64,000 nucleotides of DNA from the NCBI RefSeq assembly GCF_000381925.1, contig NZ_KB907309.1:1178001-1242000 (forward strand), read 5' to 3'. The notes under the pieces are model-generated. The model was not told the DNA's origin. It saw nothing but the letters and a program-made list of their open reading frames with translations, and made no database searches. The translations under genes and the position numbers were made by a program. Numbering within the stretch: position 1 is the stretch's first letter; each line of letters opens with the position of its first letter. The DNA comes from Nocardia sp. BMG111209 (GTDB taxonomy: Bacteria > Actinomycetota > Actinomycetes > Mycobacteriales > Mycobacteriaceae). Shown here one piece after another: positions 25,131 to 33,868 of this stretch.

Positions 25131-27524
25131 TCAGATCATCTTGCGGTCGGTGAGCCAGTGCATGATCGGCCAGCCGCAGAACACCGGCAACCAGCAGGTC
25201 AGCACCCGGTAGAGCAGGACCGACGGCACCCCGATCGCGGCCGGCACGCCGAAGGCGGCCAGCCCGCCGATCAGCGCCGCCTCCACCGCGCCGACGCCGC
25301 CGGGGGTGGGGGCCGCCGAGGCCAGCGTGCCGCCGATCATCGTCACCACGGTCACCGTCACGAAGGTGGCGGCGCCGCCGAACGCCTCGATGGCGGCCCA
25401 CAACGCACCCGCCGCACCCAGAGTGGTGGTGGCACAACCGCCCACGATCATCACCAGCCGCTTCGGCTGCGTCGCCAGCGTGCGCAACTCGCTGACCACC
25501 TCGGCCAGCTGCGGCCGCACCTCGGTGCGCAGCCAGCGCCGCACCGTCGGCACCAGCGTCGCCACCCCCGCTACGCCCAGCAGCGCACCGGCCGCGAAGT
25601 ACAGCACCGTCGCACTCGGCACGAGATGTGACAGATTCGCCGACACCCCGGCCGCCACGCTGAACACGATCAGCAGCACCACGTGCGTGACCACCTGCAC
25701 GCTCTGCTGCAACGCCACCGCCGCGGTCGCCTTCACCGCGCCCAGCCCGCTGCGTTGCAGGAATCGCACGCTGAGCGCGAGCCCGCCCACCCCGGCCGGG
25801 GTGGTGGTGGCCGCGAACGTGTTGGCCACCTGCATCAGCAGCAGATTGCGGAAGTTCACCGACTCCCCGGCGCAGCCCCACAAGGCCATCGCCGCACCCA
25901 CATAGGTGAGCGCCGAGATCGTCAGGCCGAGCAGCCCCCACCACCAGTTGGCGTTGCCCAGTTCGGTGAAGAACGTCGGCACCTGGCTGATGAACGGATA
26001 GGCCACGTAGACCAGGGCGAACAGCAGTACCAGCTGGATGATCTGGTTGCGGGAGTACCGGGTGATCTGCGCGGTCTCGATGCGATCCTGGCCGGTCTGC
26101 TCCTGCACCTGCGCGCGGACCGCCTTGATCACCTCCCCGGAATCCGGTACCGAGGCGCGTACGTGCCGGGGGATCCCGGATTTCGTCAGCCGGCGCGACG
26201 CGTCCAGCACCACCTCGTCGCCGAACACCCGCCGCGCGGTGCGCACGGCCGGTTCGGCGCCGAACAGCCCGCCGGTCGACAACAGCAACTGCGCGACATC
26301 CGAACGGAACCGCACCGGATTGGCGCCGAATTCGGCGAGCATGAAGCCGCCGAACAACACCCGGCCGTCGGTGACCCGGATCTCGTCGGTCCGCAGGTCG
26401 CCGTGCGAGATCTGGGCCCGGTGCAGTTCCTGCAGCGCGCGCCACACCATCGTGAGCAGACCCTGGTCGCCGGGTACGGTCCGGTCGCTCGCGGCGGTCA
26501 GGACCCGGCCCTGCGGGACGGTGTGCGCGTACAGGGTCCAGCCGCGGCCCAGCGCGGCGACGGTGAGCGGCTTACCGGCCGCCAACCCGAGATCGCCGAT
26601 CGCGATACCCATCAGCGCGCGATGCTCCACCGCGCGGCGCAGTGAGGCGAAGGCCGGGCTGCGCTCACCGGCCCGGAAGGTCAGATAGCGGCGGACCTGC
26701 CGCAACATGCCGTAACTGCGCTGGTTCTGGCCGTACATCTCGACGATCAGCCGCTGCCGGGGACCGGTCTCGGCGGCCAGTTGCAGCGGGCCGGGCCCGG
26801 CCGGCCGCAATACCGTGAACGCGGTGACGGTGTAGCCGCGGTCGGCCAGCACCCGCACCGCGGCCTCCAGTGGTACTTCCAGCGCGGGGGTGCCGACCAG
26901 CAGCACGATCACCGCACCCACGAACCAGCCGACCGCCAGTCCGAAGATGGCCCGCGACGGCACCACGAGGCTGACGAACAGATGCAGCGGCACGAACGCC
27001 AGCAGCAGCGCCCACCACCCGCGCCGCCACTTGGGGGGCAGCCACGGGCTGGCGACGGTCAGCACCGCGGCCAGCATCGCGATCCAGCGCGGATCGTCGA
27101 GGAATTGGGCGAGGAAGGTGTCCAGCTGTTTCGGGCCGATCCAGTGCCACTGCGGCCAGGACAGCCCGCCGGTACCGGTCAGCGACAACAGCACGATCGC
27201 GATCTGTCCGGCGGCGACATAGCCGACCAGCAGCTTCCACTGCCGGCGCAGTACCAGCCGCAGCAGGATCGCGAACGGCAGCGCGCAGATCGCGACGCTG
27301 TACAGCACGTACACCAGGTTGGACTTGTCCGGCGGCAGTACCCCGACGATGTCCGACAGCGACCGTTCCAGCGCCTCCCAGCGGGACCGGGTGATCACCG
27401 AGCCGATGACGACCAGCACCACCAGCAGCGCCGACAGCATCACGCGGAGGATGTCGCTGGTGCGCCGGATCCGCGGCTGCAGCAGGCTGCCGGATACGGG
27501 GATCTCCCGCCCGTCGACTCGCAT
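25131..27524 (-). CDS. large membrane protein with kinase-like middle and UPF0104 (LPG-synthase TM) domain, 797 aa
   Basis: I place the start at ATG 27524 (MRVDGREIPVSG); the frame stays open upstream to 27659, so the exact start is uncertain. Residues 45-240 hold about six membrane helices. A cytoplasmic middle (about 250-510) follows, containing ISHGDLRTDEIRVTDGRVLFGGF; its HGD (374-376) resembles the catalytic loop of ABC1/aminoglycoside-kinase-like proteins. The C-terminal part is the lysylphosphatidylglycerol-synthase transmembrane domain (PF03706), with AATTTPAGVGGLALSVRFLQ and APTPGGVGAVEAAL. That domain flips lipids in MprF. The MprF transferase domain is absent. A lipid flippase with a sensing or kinase module is a reasonable guess. 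Confidence 0.8.
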   Translation of the reverse strand: MRVDGREIPVSGSLLQPRIRRTSDILRVMLSALLVVLVVIGSVITRSRWEALERSLSDIVGVLPPDKSNLVYVLYSVAICALPFAILLRLVLRRQWKLLVGYVAAGQIAIVLLSLTGTGGLSWPQWHWIGPKQLDTFLAQFLDDPRWIAMLAAVLTVASPWLPPKWRRGWWALLLAFVPLHLFVSLVVPSRAIFGLAVGWFVGAVIVLLVGTPALEVPLEAAVRVLADRGYTVTAFTVLRPAGPGPLQLAAETGPRQRLIVEMYGQNQRSYGMLRQVRRYLTFRAGERSPAFASLRRAVEHRALMGIAIGDLGLAAGKPLTVAALGRGWTLYAHTVPQGRVLTAASDRTVPGDQGLLTMVWRALQELHRAQISHGDLRTDEIRVTDGRVLFGGFMLAEFGANPVRFRSDVAQLLLSTGGLFGAEPAVRTARRVFGDEVVLDASRRLTKSGIPRHVRASVPDSGEVIKAVRAQVQEQTGQDRIETAQITRYSRNQIIQLVLLFALVYVAYPFISQVPTFFTELGNANWWWGLLGLTISALTYVGAAMALWGCAGESVNFRNLLLMQVANTFAATTTPAGVGGLALSVRFLQRSGLGAVKATAAVALQQSVQVVTHVVLLIVFSVAAGVSANLSHLVPSATVLYFAAGALLGVAGVATLVPTVRRWLRTEVRPQLAEVVSELRTLATQPKRLVMIVGGCATTTLGAAGALWAAIEAFGGAATFVTVTVVTMIGGTLASAAPTPGGVGAVEAALIGGLAAFGVPAAIGVPSVLLYRVLTCWLPVFCGWPIMHWLTDRKMI

Positions 27525-27767
27525 ATCCAATCGGATCTTTCGGATCGAGGGAGCGGCGTCGGTCCCAGGTTCGGCTCGGTGGTGAGTATGCAGCAGGCGC
27601 TGGGGCCCGCCGACGGCAACACGCCGCTGCCGCCGCATCCACACCGGACCGGACGCCACGAAGTCGCGAACCGGTTCCAGTGATCATATTTCGCGGGTTC
27701 GGGCCCGGAATTCGGCCGGTCGGGAAAACCCGGAGCGAGAAACCGAAACCCGTGCCACGATCACAGC

Positions 27768-28394
27768 GTGACCCGAGATGTCCGAATCTGTTTCGTGGGG
27801 GATTCCCTGGTGGCCGGTCTGGGGGATCGGCAGTGCCAGGGCTGGGCGGGCCGACTCGCGGTACGTGCCATCGGGGCCGGGCAGCCCCTGAGCTACTACA
27901 ACCTGGGGGTGCGCCGGCAGACCTCCGCGGATATCGCCGCACGCTGGGAAAACGAGTGCGCGCAACGGTTACCGGACGGCGTCGACGCCCGTGTGGTGTT
28001 CTGTTTCGGCGTCAACGACGCGATGGCCGAGGACGGCGGGGTGCGGGTGGCGCCCGAACGGTCGGCCGCACATCTCGGCGAGATCCTGAGCCGCTCGCGG
28101 GCGCGGGGATGGCCCACGCTGGTGATCGCGCCGCCGCCGAATGCCGACGCGGAGCACAACGAACGGCTCGAGAAGCTGGGCGAGATCTTCGGTGCGGTGT
28201 GTGAGCGGGCGTCGGTCCCGTACATCCGGGTCTTCGAGCCGCTGCGGCACAGCACCACCTGGATGCGGGAGGTCACCGCGGGTGACGGATATCACCCCAG
28301 CGCAGTCGGTTACGAGGAGTTCGCCGCGCTGATCGTGCCGCACTGGTTGCTGTGGCTGGCCGAGCCGGGACCGCAGTTGCCCGTCGTTCGCTGA
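27768..28394 (+). CDS. SGNH/GDSL-family hydrolase, 208 aa
   Basis: GTG 27768 opens VTRDVRICFVGDSLVAGLG, in which Ser13 of GDS is the nucleophile (block I). Block II is the Gly in YYNLGVRRQTS, block III the Asn in FCFGVNDAM, and block V the pair Asp/His in GDGYHPSAVGYEEFA. All four SGNH residues are present, so an active esterase or lipase is likely; there is no signal peptide, which implies a cytoplasmic enzyme. It diverges from the large membrane protein gene. Confidence 0.88.
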   Translation: MTRDVRICFVGDSLVAGLGDRQCQGWAGRLAVRAIGAGQPLSYYNLGVRRQTSADIAARWENECAQRLPDGVDARVVFCFGVNDAMAEDGGVRVAPERSAAHLGEILSRSRARGWPTLVIAPPPNADAEHNERLEKLGEIFGAVCERASVPYIRVFEPLRHSTTWMREVTAGDGYHPSAVGYEEFAALIVPHWLLWLAEPGPQLPVVR

Positions 28395-28449
28395 TTGCCG
28401 CTGGATACGCTGATCACGCGCCGCGTCGCGCGGCCGACCGGGAGGCGTC

Positions 28450-29058
28450 ATGACATTCAGGATCACCTCGCAGCATCCGCACGCGATTCTGCTGCGCCGG
28501 TTGTTCCTCGCGGTGGTGACCGGCAGTTTCGTCTTCCTGGTGCCGTGGGTCGGCTACCTGTCCTTCAGCCTGCCCGCCCATCACGAGGTCCGGCAGTGGG
28601 ATATCGCCTGGGTGGGCTTCGACTGCATCCTGGTCGCGGCGGTCGGGGTGACCGCGCTGCTGGCCTGGCTGCGCCGGCAGATCTTCATCCCGTGGGCGAT
28701 CATCACCGCGACGCTGCTGGTCTGCGACGCCTGGTTCGACATCGTCCTGGACTGGAACACCTCGGACCTGCTGTTGTCCGTGCTGACCGCCGTATTCGGA
28801 GAACTGCCGCTGGCCGCGCTGCTGTACTACACCGCGCGGCGGCTGGTGCGGTTGTCGTTGCAGATGGCCTGGGTGCTGACCGGGCATACCGAACCGCCGC
28901 CGCCGGTGACGCAGTTCCGCATGATCGACGACGACAGCTGGTCGCCACCGCCGGGGTCCGGTTCGCAGCTGCCGCCGGGGTCCGGTTCGGTGTTACCGCC
29001 GGGGCCTGGCTCGGTGTTGCCGCCCGGGCCCGGCTCGCAGCTGCCGCCCGGTCACTGA
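28450..29058 (+). CDS. four-helix membrane protein with Pro/Gly repeat tail, 202 aa
   Basis: ATG 28450 has GGGAGG before it. Four hydrophobic helices are seen at about 18-38, 52-75, 80-105 and 112-135, connected by short loops (SFSLPAHHEVRQWD and DIVLDWNTSDL). The last 35 residues are repeats of PPGSGSQL. The family is not recognised with certainty; the helical part resembles small actinobacterial integral membrane proteins of unknown role. It follows the SGNH hydrolase by 55 bp in the same direction. Confidence 0.78.
   Translation: MTFRITSQHPHAILLRRLFLAVVTGSFVFLVPWVGYLSFSLPAHHEVRQWDIAWVGFDCILVAAVGVTALLAWLRRQIFIPWAIITATLLVCDAWFDIVLDWNTSDLLLSVLTAVFGELPLAALLYYTARRLVRLSLQMAWVLTGHTEPPPPVTQFRMIDDDSWSPPPGSGSQLPPGSGSVLPPGPGSVLPPGPGSQLPPGH
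28948..29055 (+). repeat. 24-bp coding repeats at the C-terminus of the membrane protein
   Basis: Four 24-bp units give the eight-residue motif P-P-G-S/P-G-S-Q/V-L, followed by a partial PPGH before the stop. Third-position changes between copies show that they have been under coding constraint. Confidence 0.85.
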
Positions 29059-29151
29059 TCCGGCCTGCCCGGGTTTCCGGGCCGGGCCTCTACCTGCGCC
29101 TGCCGTCCGGTCCTCGGATTCGCGCTCAGGATCCGGATCTAGCATGGCCGG

Positions 29152-29943
29152 GTGCGGGATTCCGAAAGTCCTACCGAGCGCGTGGACGACGCCGGAGCGG
29201 AACTGCTGGCCCGGCGGGCCGCTTCGTTCGGCGCCGCGGCGGCCGCCTATGCCGAACACCGTCCCGACTATCCCGCCGACGCGATCCGCTGGGCGCTACG
29301 GCCGTTGGGCGAGGCCGGGCATCCGGAGGTACTCGATCTGGGCGCCGGCACCGGCAAATTGACCGAGGGCCTGCTCGCGCTGGCAGCGCGGGTGACCGCG
29401 GTGGAGCCCGACGAGGGGATGCGCGCCGAATTCGCCCGTCGCTTCCGCGAGACCCCGATCTTCCCCGGCACCGCGGAATCCGTTCCGCTGCCCGATCATT
29501 CGATGCATGCGGTAGTGGTCGGACAGGCGTTCCACTGGTTCGATCCGGTCCGCGCATTCCCGGAGATCGCCCGGGTGCTGCGGCCCGGCGGGGTGGTCGC
29601 CGCCTTCTGGAACACGACCGACGACAGCGTCGAATGGGTCCGGCAACTCGGCCGGATCTCCCGGTCGAATGCCTCCTTACCTGCGATGACGCCGGACGTG
29701 TTGCCCGTGCATCCGCTGTTCGCGCACTTCGAGCACATCACATTTCCGCATGTCCAGCGCCGTACCGCGGAATCCCTGGTGGCCACCATCGGCACCCACT
29801 CCCACACCCTGGTGATCGGCGACGAGGAGCGCGCCGAACTGCTTGTCCGGCTCACCGAATTCCTCCGCAGCCGGCCCGAAACCGCCACCGGTGAATTCGA
29901 CGTCCCGCTGCGCACCTGGGTGATCCGCGCCGTCCTCGCTTGA
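29152..29943 (+). CDS. class I SAM-dependent methyltransferase, 263 aa
   Basis: GTG 29152 starts the protein. RAASFGAAAAAYAEHRPDYPADAI is the typical N-terminal cap of small-molecule methyltransferases of the PF08241 group. Motif I is VLDLGAGTGKLT and the acidic end of strand 2 is VEPDEGMR. Motif IV is in VVVGQAFHWFDP and the post-motif is VLRPGGVVAAFW. The HWFDP segment is characteristic of this subgroup. The substrate is unknown. Its stop codon overlaps the operator of the next gene. Confidence 0.9.
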   Translation: MRDSESPTERVDDAGAELLARRAASFGAAAAAYAEHRPDYPADAIRWALRPLGEAGHPEVLDLGAGTGKLTEGLLALAARVTAVEPDEGMRAEFARRFRETPIFPGTAESVPLPDHSMHAVVVGQAFHWFDPVRAFPEIARVLRPGGVVAAFWNTTDDSVEWVRQLGRISRSNASLPAMTPDVLPVHPLFAHFEHITFPHVQRRTAESLVATIGTHSHTLVIGDEERAELLVRLTEFLRSRPETATGEFDVPLRTWVIRAVLA

Positions 29944-29971
29944 CCTTCACGTGTACGTCAATCCCTAGCGT
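29940..29971 (+). promoter_or_regulatory. MerR-type promoter with stretched spacer
   Basis: TTGACC at 29940-29945 is a -35 element and TAGCGT at 29966-29971 a -10 element, separated by 20 bp rather than 17. Between and over them lies a near-perfect dyad (29940-29961): TTGAC at the left, CACGTG in the centre, GTCAA at the right. A long spacer with an embedded dyad is the signature of promoters untwisted by MerR activators. The ATG at 29979 lies eight bases after the -10, so the mRNA is probably leaderless. The MerR gene is the second gene of this transcript. Confidence 0.75.
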
Positions 29972-29978
29972 CGCGGAC

Positions 29979-30980
29979 ATGACCACCACGCATACGGTTC
30001 TGCTCGCCGCCCGGCCCGACGGACTTCCCGATCCGGCGACCTTCCGCCTCGTCGAACACTCGATTCCGGAACCGGCGGCCGGGCAGGTGCTGATCCGCAA
30101 TCTGTACATGTCCCTGGATCCGGGGATGCTCATGCTGATCGGTGACTATCCCGGAATTCCCATGCCGCCGTACATGATCGGGGAGCCGCTCACCGGTGAC
30201 ACGGTCGGCGAGGTGGTCGCTTCCCGGGTACCTTCCGTCCCCGTCGGTGCGCTGGTCCGGCACCGCCTCGGCTGGCGGGAGCATGCCGTCGCCACGTCGG
30301 CGGAGGTGCGGGTGGTGCCCCACGACCGCTTCCCGTCCCCGTCCGGGCATCTGGGATTCGGGCTGGTCGCCTACGCCGGACTGACCGCGGTGGCCGGGAT
30401 GCGGCCCGGTGACACGGTGTACGTGTCCAGCGCGGCCGGGGCCACCGGGAGTCTCGCCGGGCAGATCGCCCGGCTGCTCGGCGCGGGCCGGGTCGTCGGC
30501 AGCGTCGGCTCGGCGGCGAAGGTGGCGCATGCCCGGGACGTGCTGGGCTACGACGCGGTGTTCGACTACCACGACGGGCTGCTGCCGAATCTGCGCGCGG
30601 CCGCGCCGGCGGGCATCGACGTCTACTTCGACCTGGTCGGCGGCGATCATCTCCGGGCCGCGATCGAGGTCATGAACCCCGGCGGCCGGATCGCGTTGTG
30701 CGGGGCGCTCACCCGGCAGCACGCCGGAGGAACGCCCGACGGTGGACCGGGCGATCTGCTGCCGGTGATCGGTAAACGCCTGACGCTGCGCGGGTTCAGC
30801 GCCTTCGACCATCTCGACTTGGCCCCCGAATACGAAGCGCTGCTGCGGAACTGGCTGGCCGACGGTGCGATCGTGCAGCACGAGACCGTGATCGACGGCC
30901 TGGCGCAGGCGCCGGGCGCGCTGCTCGACCTGGTCCGCGGCCGCCATCTCGGGAAGACGGTGGTCCGGCTCACGCGTTGA
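29979..30980 (+). CDS. NADP-dependent MDR-family oxidoreductase, 333 aa
   Basis: ATG 29979 is chosen because it begins just downstream of the MerR promoter; the frame's earlier GTG lies inside the promoter. The protein is a zinc-free medium-chain dehydrogenase/reductase of the leukotriene-B4-dehydrogenase/YncB type: NLYMSLDPGM near residue 40, the nucleotide-binding VYVSSAAGATGSLAGQIARLLGAGRVVGSVGS, then FDYHDGLL and VYFDLVGGDHL. Such enzymes reduce alpha,beta-unsaturated ketones or aldehydes. Placement under a MerR regulator suggests a response to an electrophilic or redox-active compound. Confidence 0.9.
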   Translation: MTTTHTVLLAARPDGLPDPATFRLVEHSIPEPAAGQVLIRNLYMSLDPGMLMLIGDYPGIPMPPYMIGEPLTGDTVGEVVASRVPSVPVGALVRHRLGWREHAVATSAEVRVVPHDRFPSPSGHLGFGLVAYAGLTAVAGMRPGDTVYVSSAAGATGSLAGQIARLLGAGRVVGSVGSAAKVAHARDVLGYDAVFDYHDGLLPNLRAAAPAGIDVYFDLVGGDHLRAAIEVMNPGGRIALCGALTRQHAGGTPDGGPGDLLPVIGKRLTLRGFSAFDHLDLAPEYEALLRNWLADGAIVQHETVIDGLAQAPGALLDLVRGRHLGKTVVRLTR

Positions 30981-31005
30981 ATCCGGCACCGGCAAAGGAG
31001 TTTTC

Positions 31006-31569
31006 ATGTTGATCGGTGAACTGGCCGCACGCACCGGCACCACCACCCGGGCGCTGCGCTTCTACGAGGAACGAGGTCTGCTGGTCAGCGGTCGCACCTC
31101 GGCGGGATATCGGACCTTCGAGGAGGACGCGGTGCGACGGGTGCGCAACATCCGGGAGCTGTTGTGGCTCGGGTTCACCCTCGACGATGTGCTCGCCTTC
31201 CTGCCGTACCTGGATCACGAAGTGCCCGAGGTGTTTCCGTACGAACCCCGCTGCGTCACCGGCTACGCCCGGGTCGGTCCGCCACGGGTGGCCGAACTGA
31301 ACCGCCGCATCGCGGCGCTCACCGAACTGCGCGACCGTCTCCTCACCCGAATGCCCTGGCTGACCGACGATGTGCCGTGCAGTCGTACCCGGGCGGAGCG
31401 GGGCAGTCGCGGTGGGGCGATGGACGGCCATATCGGGACGATGGCGGACATCCGCACAGAGGCGGTGGCGGACATCCGCGCTGAGGGGGTAGCGGATATC
31501 CGTACCGAGGTGGTGCCGGGCAACCGCGCTGAGAAAGTGCCGCTGCGCTACCGAAGCGCAGCCGGGTGA
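31006..31569 (+). CDS. MerR-family transcriptional regulator, 187 aa
   Basis: ATG 31006 follows AAAGGAG. The N-terminal winged helix is textbook MerR: MLIGELAARTGTTTRALRFYEERGLL, then RTSAGYRTFEEDAVRRVRNIRELLWLGFTLDDV. A dimerisation helix follows (ELNRRIAALTELRDRLLTRM). Single Cys residues occur in EPRCVTGY and DVPCSRT and could take part in sensing. The last 45 residues are repetitive (ADIRTEAV-type units). It lies 25 bp after the oxidoreductase and very probably activates the promoter at 29940, which would make the operon self-regulating. Confidence 0.92.
   Translation: MLIGELAARTGTTTRALRFYEERGLLVSGRTSAGYRTFEEDAVRRVRNIRELLWLGFTLDDVLAFLPYLDHEVPEVFPYEPRCVTGYARVGPPRVAELNRRIAALTELRDRLLTRMPWLTDDVPCSRTRAERGSRGGAMDGHIGTMADIRTEAVADIRAEGVADIRTEVVPGNRAEKVPLRYRSAAG
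31444..31515 (+). repeat. three 24-bp units in the MerR gene
   Basis: Units at 31444, 31468 and 31492 follow the pattern GCGGACATCCGCACAGAGGC plus four more bases and encode ADIRTEAV, ADIRAEGV and ADIRTEVV. They lie in the tail beyond the conserved MerR fold and may be a strain-specific addition. Confidence 0.8.
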
Positions 31570-31624
31570 CAGCACCGCGGTACTGCGTCAGGCGATCGGG
31601 TGGACGCCACCCGCGCTGCGGCGG

Positions 31625-33160
31625 TCAGCGCGATTCCAGCACCGCCATGGCCGCGTTGTGGCCGCCGATGCCGCTCACCCCGCCGCCGCGGACGGTGCCC
31701 GCGCCGCAGAGGAATACGGTGGAGTACCCGGTGCTCACTCCCCATCGGGCGGCCGGGTCCGGATCGTCGTCGAGGCGGTAGGGGAAGGACAGGTCACCGT
31801 GGAAGATGTGGCCGCCGGGCAGGCCGATCTCGTGCTCCAGCTCCGGCGGGGTCACCGCCTCCAGGCAGGGGCGGCCGTCGGCGTCGGTGGCGAGGCAGTC
31901 GCGGATCGGTTCGGCCAGAACGGAATCCAGGGTGGTCAGGGTCGATTCCAGCAGGGCCGCCTTGGCTCCCGCCGGATCGCCCTCGAACAGGCTTGCCGGC
32001 GTGTGCAATCCGAACAGTGTCAGGGTGTGCAGGCCGACGGCGGCCGATTCGGGACCCAGGATCGACGGGTCGGTGAGAGTGTGGCAGTAGATTTCCGACG
32101 GCGGCGCCGTCGGTAGCCGACCGGCCGCGGCCTCCCGGTAGGCGCGCTCGAGTTCGCCGTAACCCTCGGCGATGTGGAAGGTTCCGGCGAAGGCGTCGCG
32201 GGGATCGACACGGTCCCGCAGGCGCGGCAGGCGGCGCAGCAGCATGTTCACCTTCAGTTGCGCGCCTTCGGGTTTCGGTGGCGCCGGACTGCCGAGCAGT
32301 TCGGCCAGCCGGTACGGCGCCGCGTTCACCAGCACGTGCCGGGCGGCGGTCGTGCCGCCGGTGAACCGGACCTCGGCGGTGCGCACCCCGGCGTGGATCG
32401 ACTCGACCGTGCGGCCGGTGACCAGTTCGGCGCCGGCGGCGCGGGCCGCGTCGGCCAGCGCGTCGGTCAGCGCGCCCATGCCGCCGACCGGGACGTCCCA
32501 GTCGCCGGTGCCGCCGCCGATGACGTGGTAGAGGAAACAGCGGTTCTGCCGCAGCGTGGGGTCGTGGGCATGGGTGAAGGTGCCGATCAGCGCGTCGGTG
32601 AGCACCACCCCGCGCACGATGTCGTCCGCGAACAGGGCCTCCACCGTCGCACCCAGCGGACGTTCGAACACCGCCTCCCAGAGCGCCGGATCGTCCACCA
32701 GCCGCTCCAGCTGCGCCCGGGACGGCAACGGCTGCAACAGGGTCGGGAACACCCGCTGCGCCAGCCGGCCGGTGCTGCCGTAGAACCGTTGCCACGCTTC
32801 GTATTCCGCATCGGAGCCGGTGAGCGTCGCGAAACTGTCGCGGGTGCGGTCCGCGTCGCCGGTGTCGATCAGCAGGCCGCCCGCGCCGACCGGGGTGTAC
32901 GAGGAGATCCGCCGCCGCCGGGTGGTGAAGCGCAGGCCCAGATCACGCACGATCTGCTGCGGCAGCAGGCTCACCAGGTACGAGTAGCGCGACAGCCGGG
33001 CGTCGACACCGTGGAAGACCCGTTCCGAGACGGCCGCGCCGCCGGTGTGCGATCGCTGCTCGAGGACCAGCACCGACAGTCCGGCCCGCGCGAGATAGGC
33101 CGCCGCGACCAGTCCGTTGTGGCCGGCGCCGACGATCACCACGTCGTAGGAGGAACGCAT
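31625..33160 (-). CDS. phytoene-desaturase-like FAD-dependent oxidoreductase, 511 aa
   Basis: ATG 33160 begins MRSSYDVVIVGAGHNGLVAAAYLARAGLSVLVLEQRSHTGGAA, the dinucleotide-binding fold of the CrtI-like NAD(P)/FAD-dependent oxidoreductases. The C-terminal FAD segment is FLCGAGTVRGGGVSGIGGHNAAMAVL. The length fits this group. Carotenoid synthesis genes are not nearby, and this NAD(P)-type subgroup (PF13450/COG1233) includes many proteins of unknown substrate. It stands alone. Confidence 0.87.
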   Translation of the reverse strand: MRSSYDVVIVGAGHNGLVAAAYLARAGLSVLVLEQRSHTGGAAVSERVFHGVDARLSRYSYLVSLLPQQIVRDLGLRFTTRRRRISSYTPVGAGGLLIDTGDADRTRDSFATLTGSDAEYEAWQRFYGSTGRLAQRVFPTLLQPLPSRAQLERLVDDPALWEAVFERPLGATVEALFADDIVRGVVLTDALIGTFTHAHDPTLRQNRCFLYHVIGGGTGDWDVPVGGMGALTDALADAARAAGAELVTGRTVESIHAGVRTAEVRFTGGTTAARHVLVNAAPYRLAELLGSPAPPKPEGAQLKVNMLLRRLPRLRDRVDPRDAFAGTFHIAEGYGELERAYREAAAGRLPTAPPSEIYCHTLTDPSILGPESAAVGLHTLTLFGLHTPASLFEGDPAGAKAALLESTLTTLDSVLAEPIRDCLATDADGRPCLEAVTPPELEHEIGLPGGHIFHGDLSFPYRLDDDPDPAARWGVSTGYSTVFLCGAGTVRGGGVSGIGGHNAAMAVLESR

Positions 33161-33348
33161 CTGCTCTGGATATCACGGTGCCGCGCCCGGGTTGTGATCC
33201 TCGCCGGGAGTGTCGGGTTCGGAAATATATGTGCCCGCTGTGAAACTGTCAGATTGCTGCGGATCGGATCGGAAAACGTTGAAGGGGATATGTTTCCGCT
33301 ATTCGAATGCCTACTGTTTCCGAACAGCGGAGTACACCGCTCCGTCGA

Positions 33349-33780
33349 ATGGACAATAGAAAGCAATCGACTGTGCGAACGAAATATACGGCCGCCCGGT
33401 TCGGTGCCGCGGTAGTGCTCGCCGGGGCCACGCTGCTGCTCGCGGGGTGCGGCAGCGACCACGGCTCGGGCTCCACATCGGCATCCTCCGGCGCCGCGCA
33501 ATCCCGTACCGGCAGACCGGATGACGGTGCGATGAGCGCGTTCCGGACCTGCGCGGCACAACAGGGCGTGACCCTGCCCGAACGACCCGCCGGTCACCAG
33601 CGTGCGCACGACGGCGGGACGCCGCCGACGGATCGCCCGGCGCCACCGTCGGGAACACAGGCCCCCGGCGGCTCGGCTGCGGCCGCACCGTCGGGTGTAC
33701 CGCATTTCCCCGGCCTGACCGCCGAACAGGAGCAGGCCCTGCAACCCTGCATGACATTGCTGCCGCAGCCCCCGAAATAA
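33349..33780 (+). CDS. putative lipoprotein, 143 aa
   Basis: A signal peptide of lipoprotein type is evident: basic RTKYTAARF, hydrophobic GAAVVLAGATLLLAG, then Cys in the lipobox LLAGC. GTG 33373 is an alternative start nine codons in. The mature part has a Ser/Gly/Thr linker, a small domain FRTCAAQQGVTLPERPAGHQ, a Pro-rich stretch and the ending FPGLTAEQEQALQPCMTLLPQ. The two Cys (FRTCA and QPCM) suggest one disulfide. This FxxCMxxxG-V-xLP / AxxACxxLLP layout is a common small domain in actinobacterial secreted proteins of unknown role. Confidence 0.75.
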   Translation: MDNRKQSTVRTKYTAARFGAAVVLAGATLLLAGCGSDHGSGSTSASSGAAQSRTGRPDDGAMSAFRTCAAQQGVTLPERPAGHQRAHDGGTPPTDRPAPPSGTQAPGGSAAAAPSGVPHFPGLTAEQEQALQPCMTLLPQPPK

Positions 33781-33807
33781 TTCTCCGATAGTTTCTTTCG
33801 CTACATA

Positions 33808-33846
33808 TCGGCCGGACGGTCCGCACCCGCGGTACCGTCCGGCCGA
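33808..33846. terminator. strong bidirectional hairpin with T-run
   Basis: TCGGCCGGACGGT (33808-33820) pairs perfectly over 13 bp with ACCGTCCGGCCGA (33834-33846) around a 13-nt loop, followed by TTTT on the plus strand. It lies exactly between the converging ends of the lipoprotein and methyltransferase genes. Confidence 0.85.
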
Positions 33847-33868
33847 TTTTCGGCGCGGAAAAGCGAAT

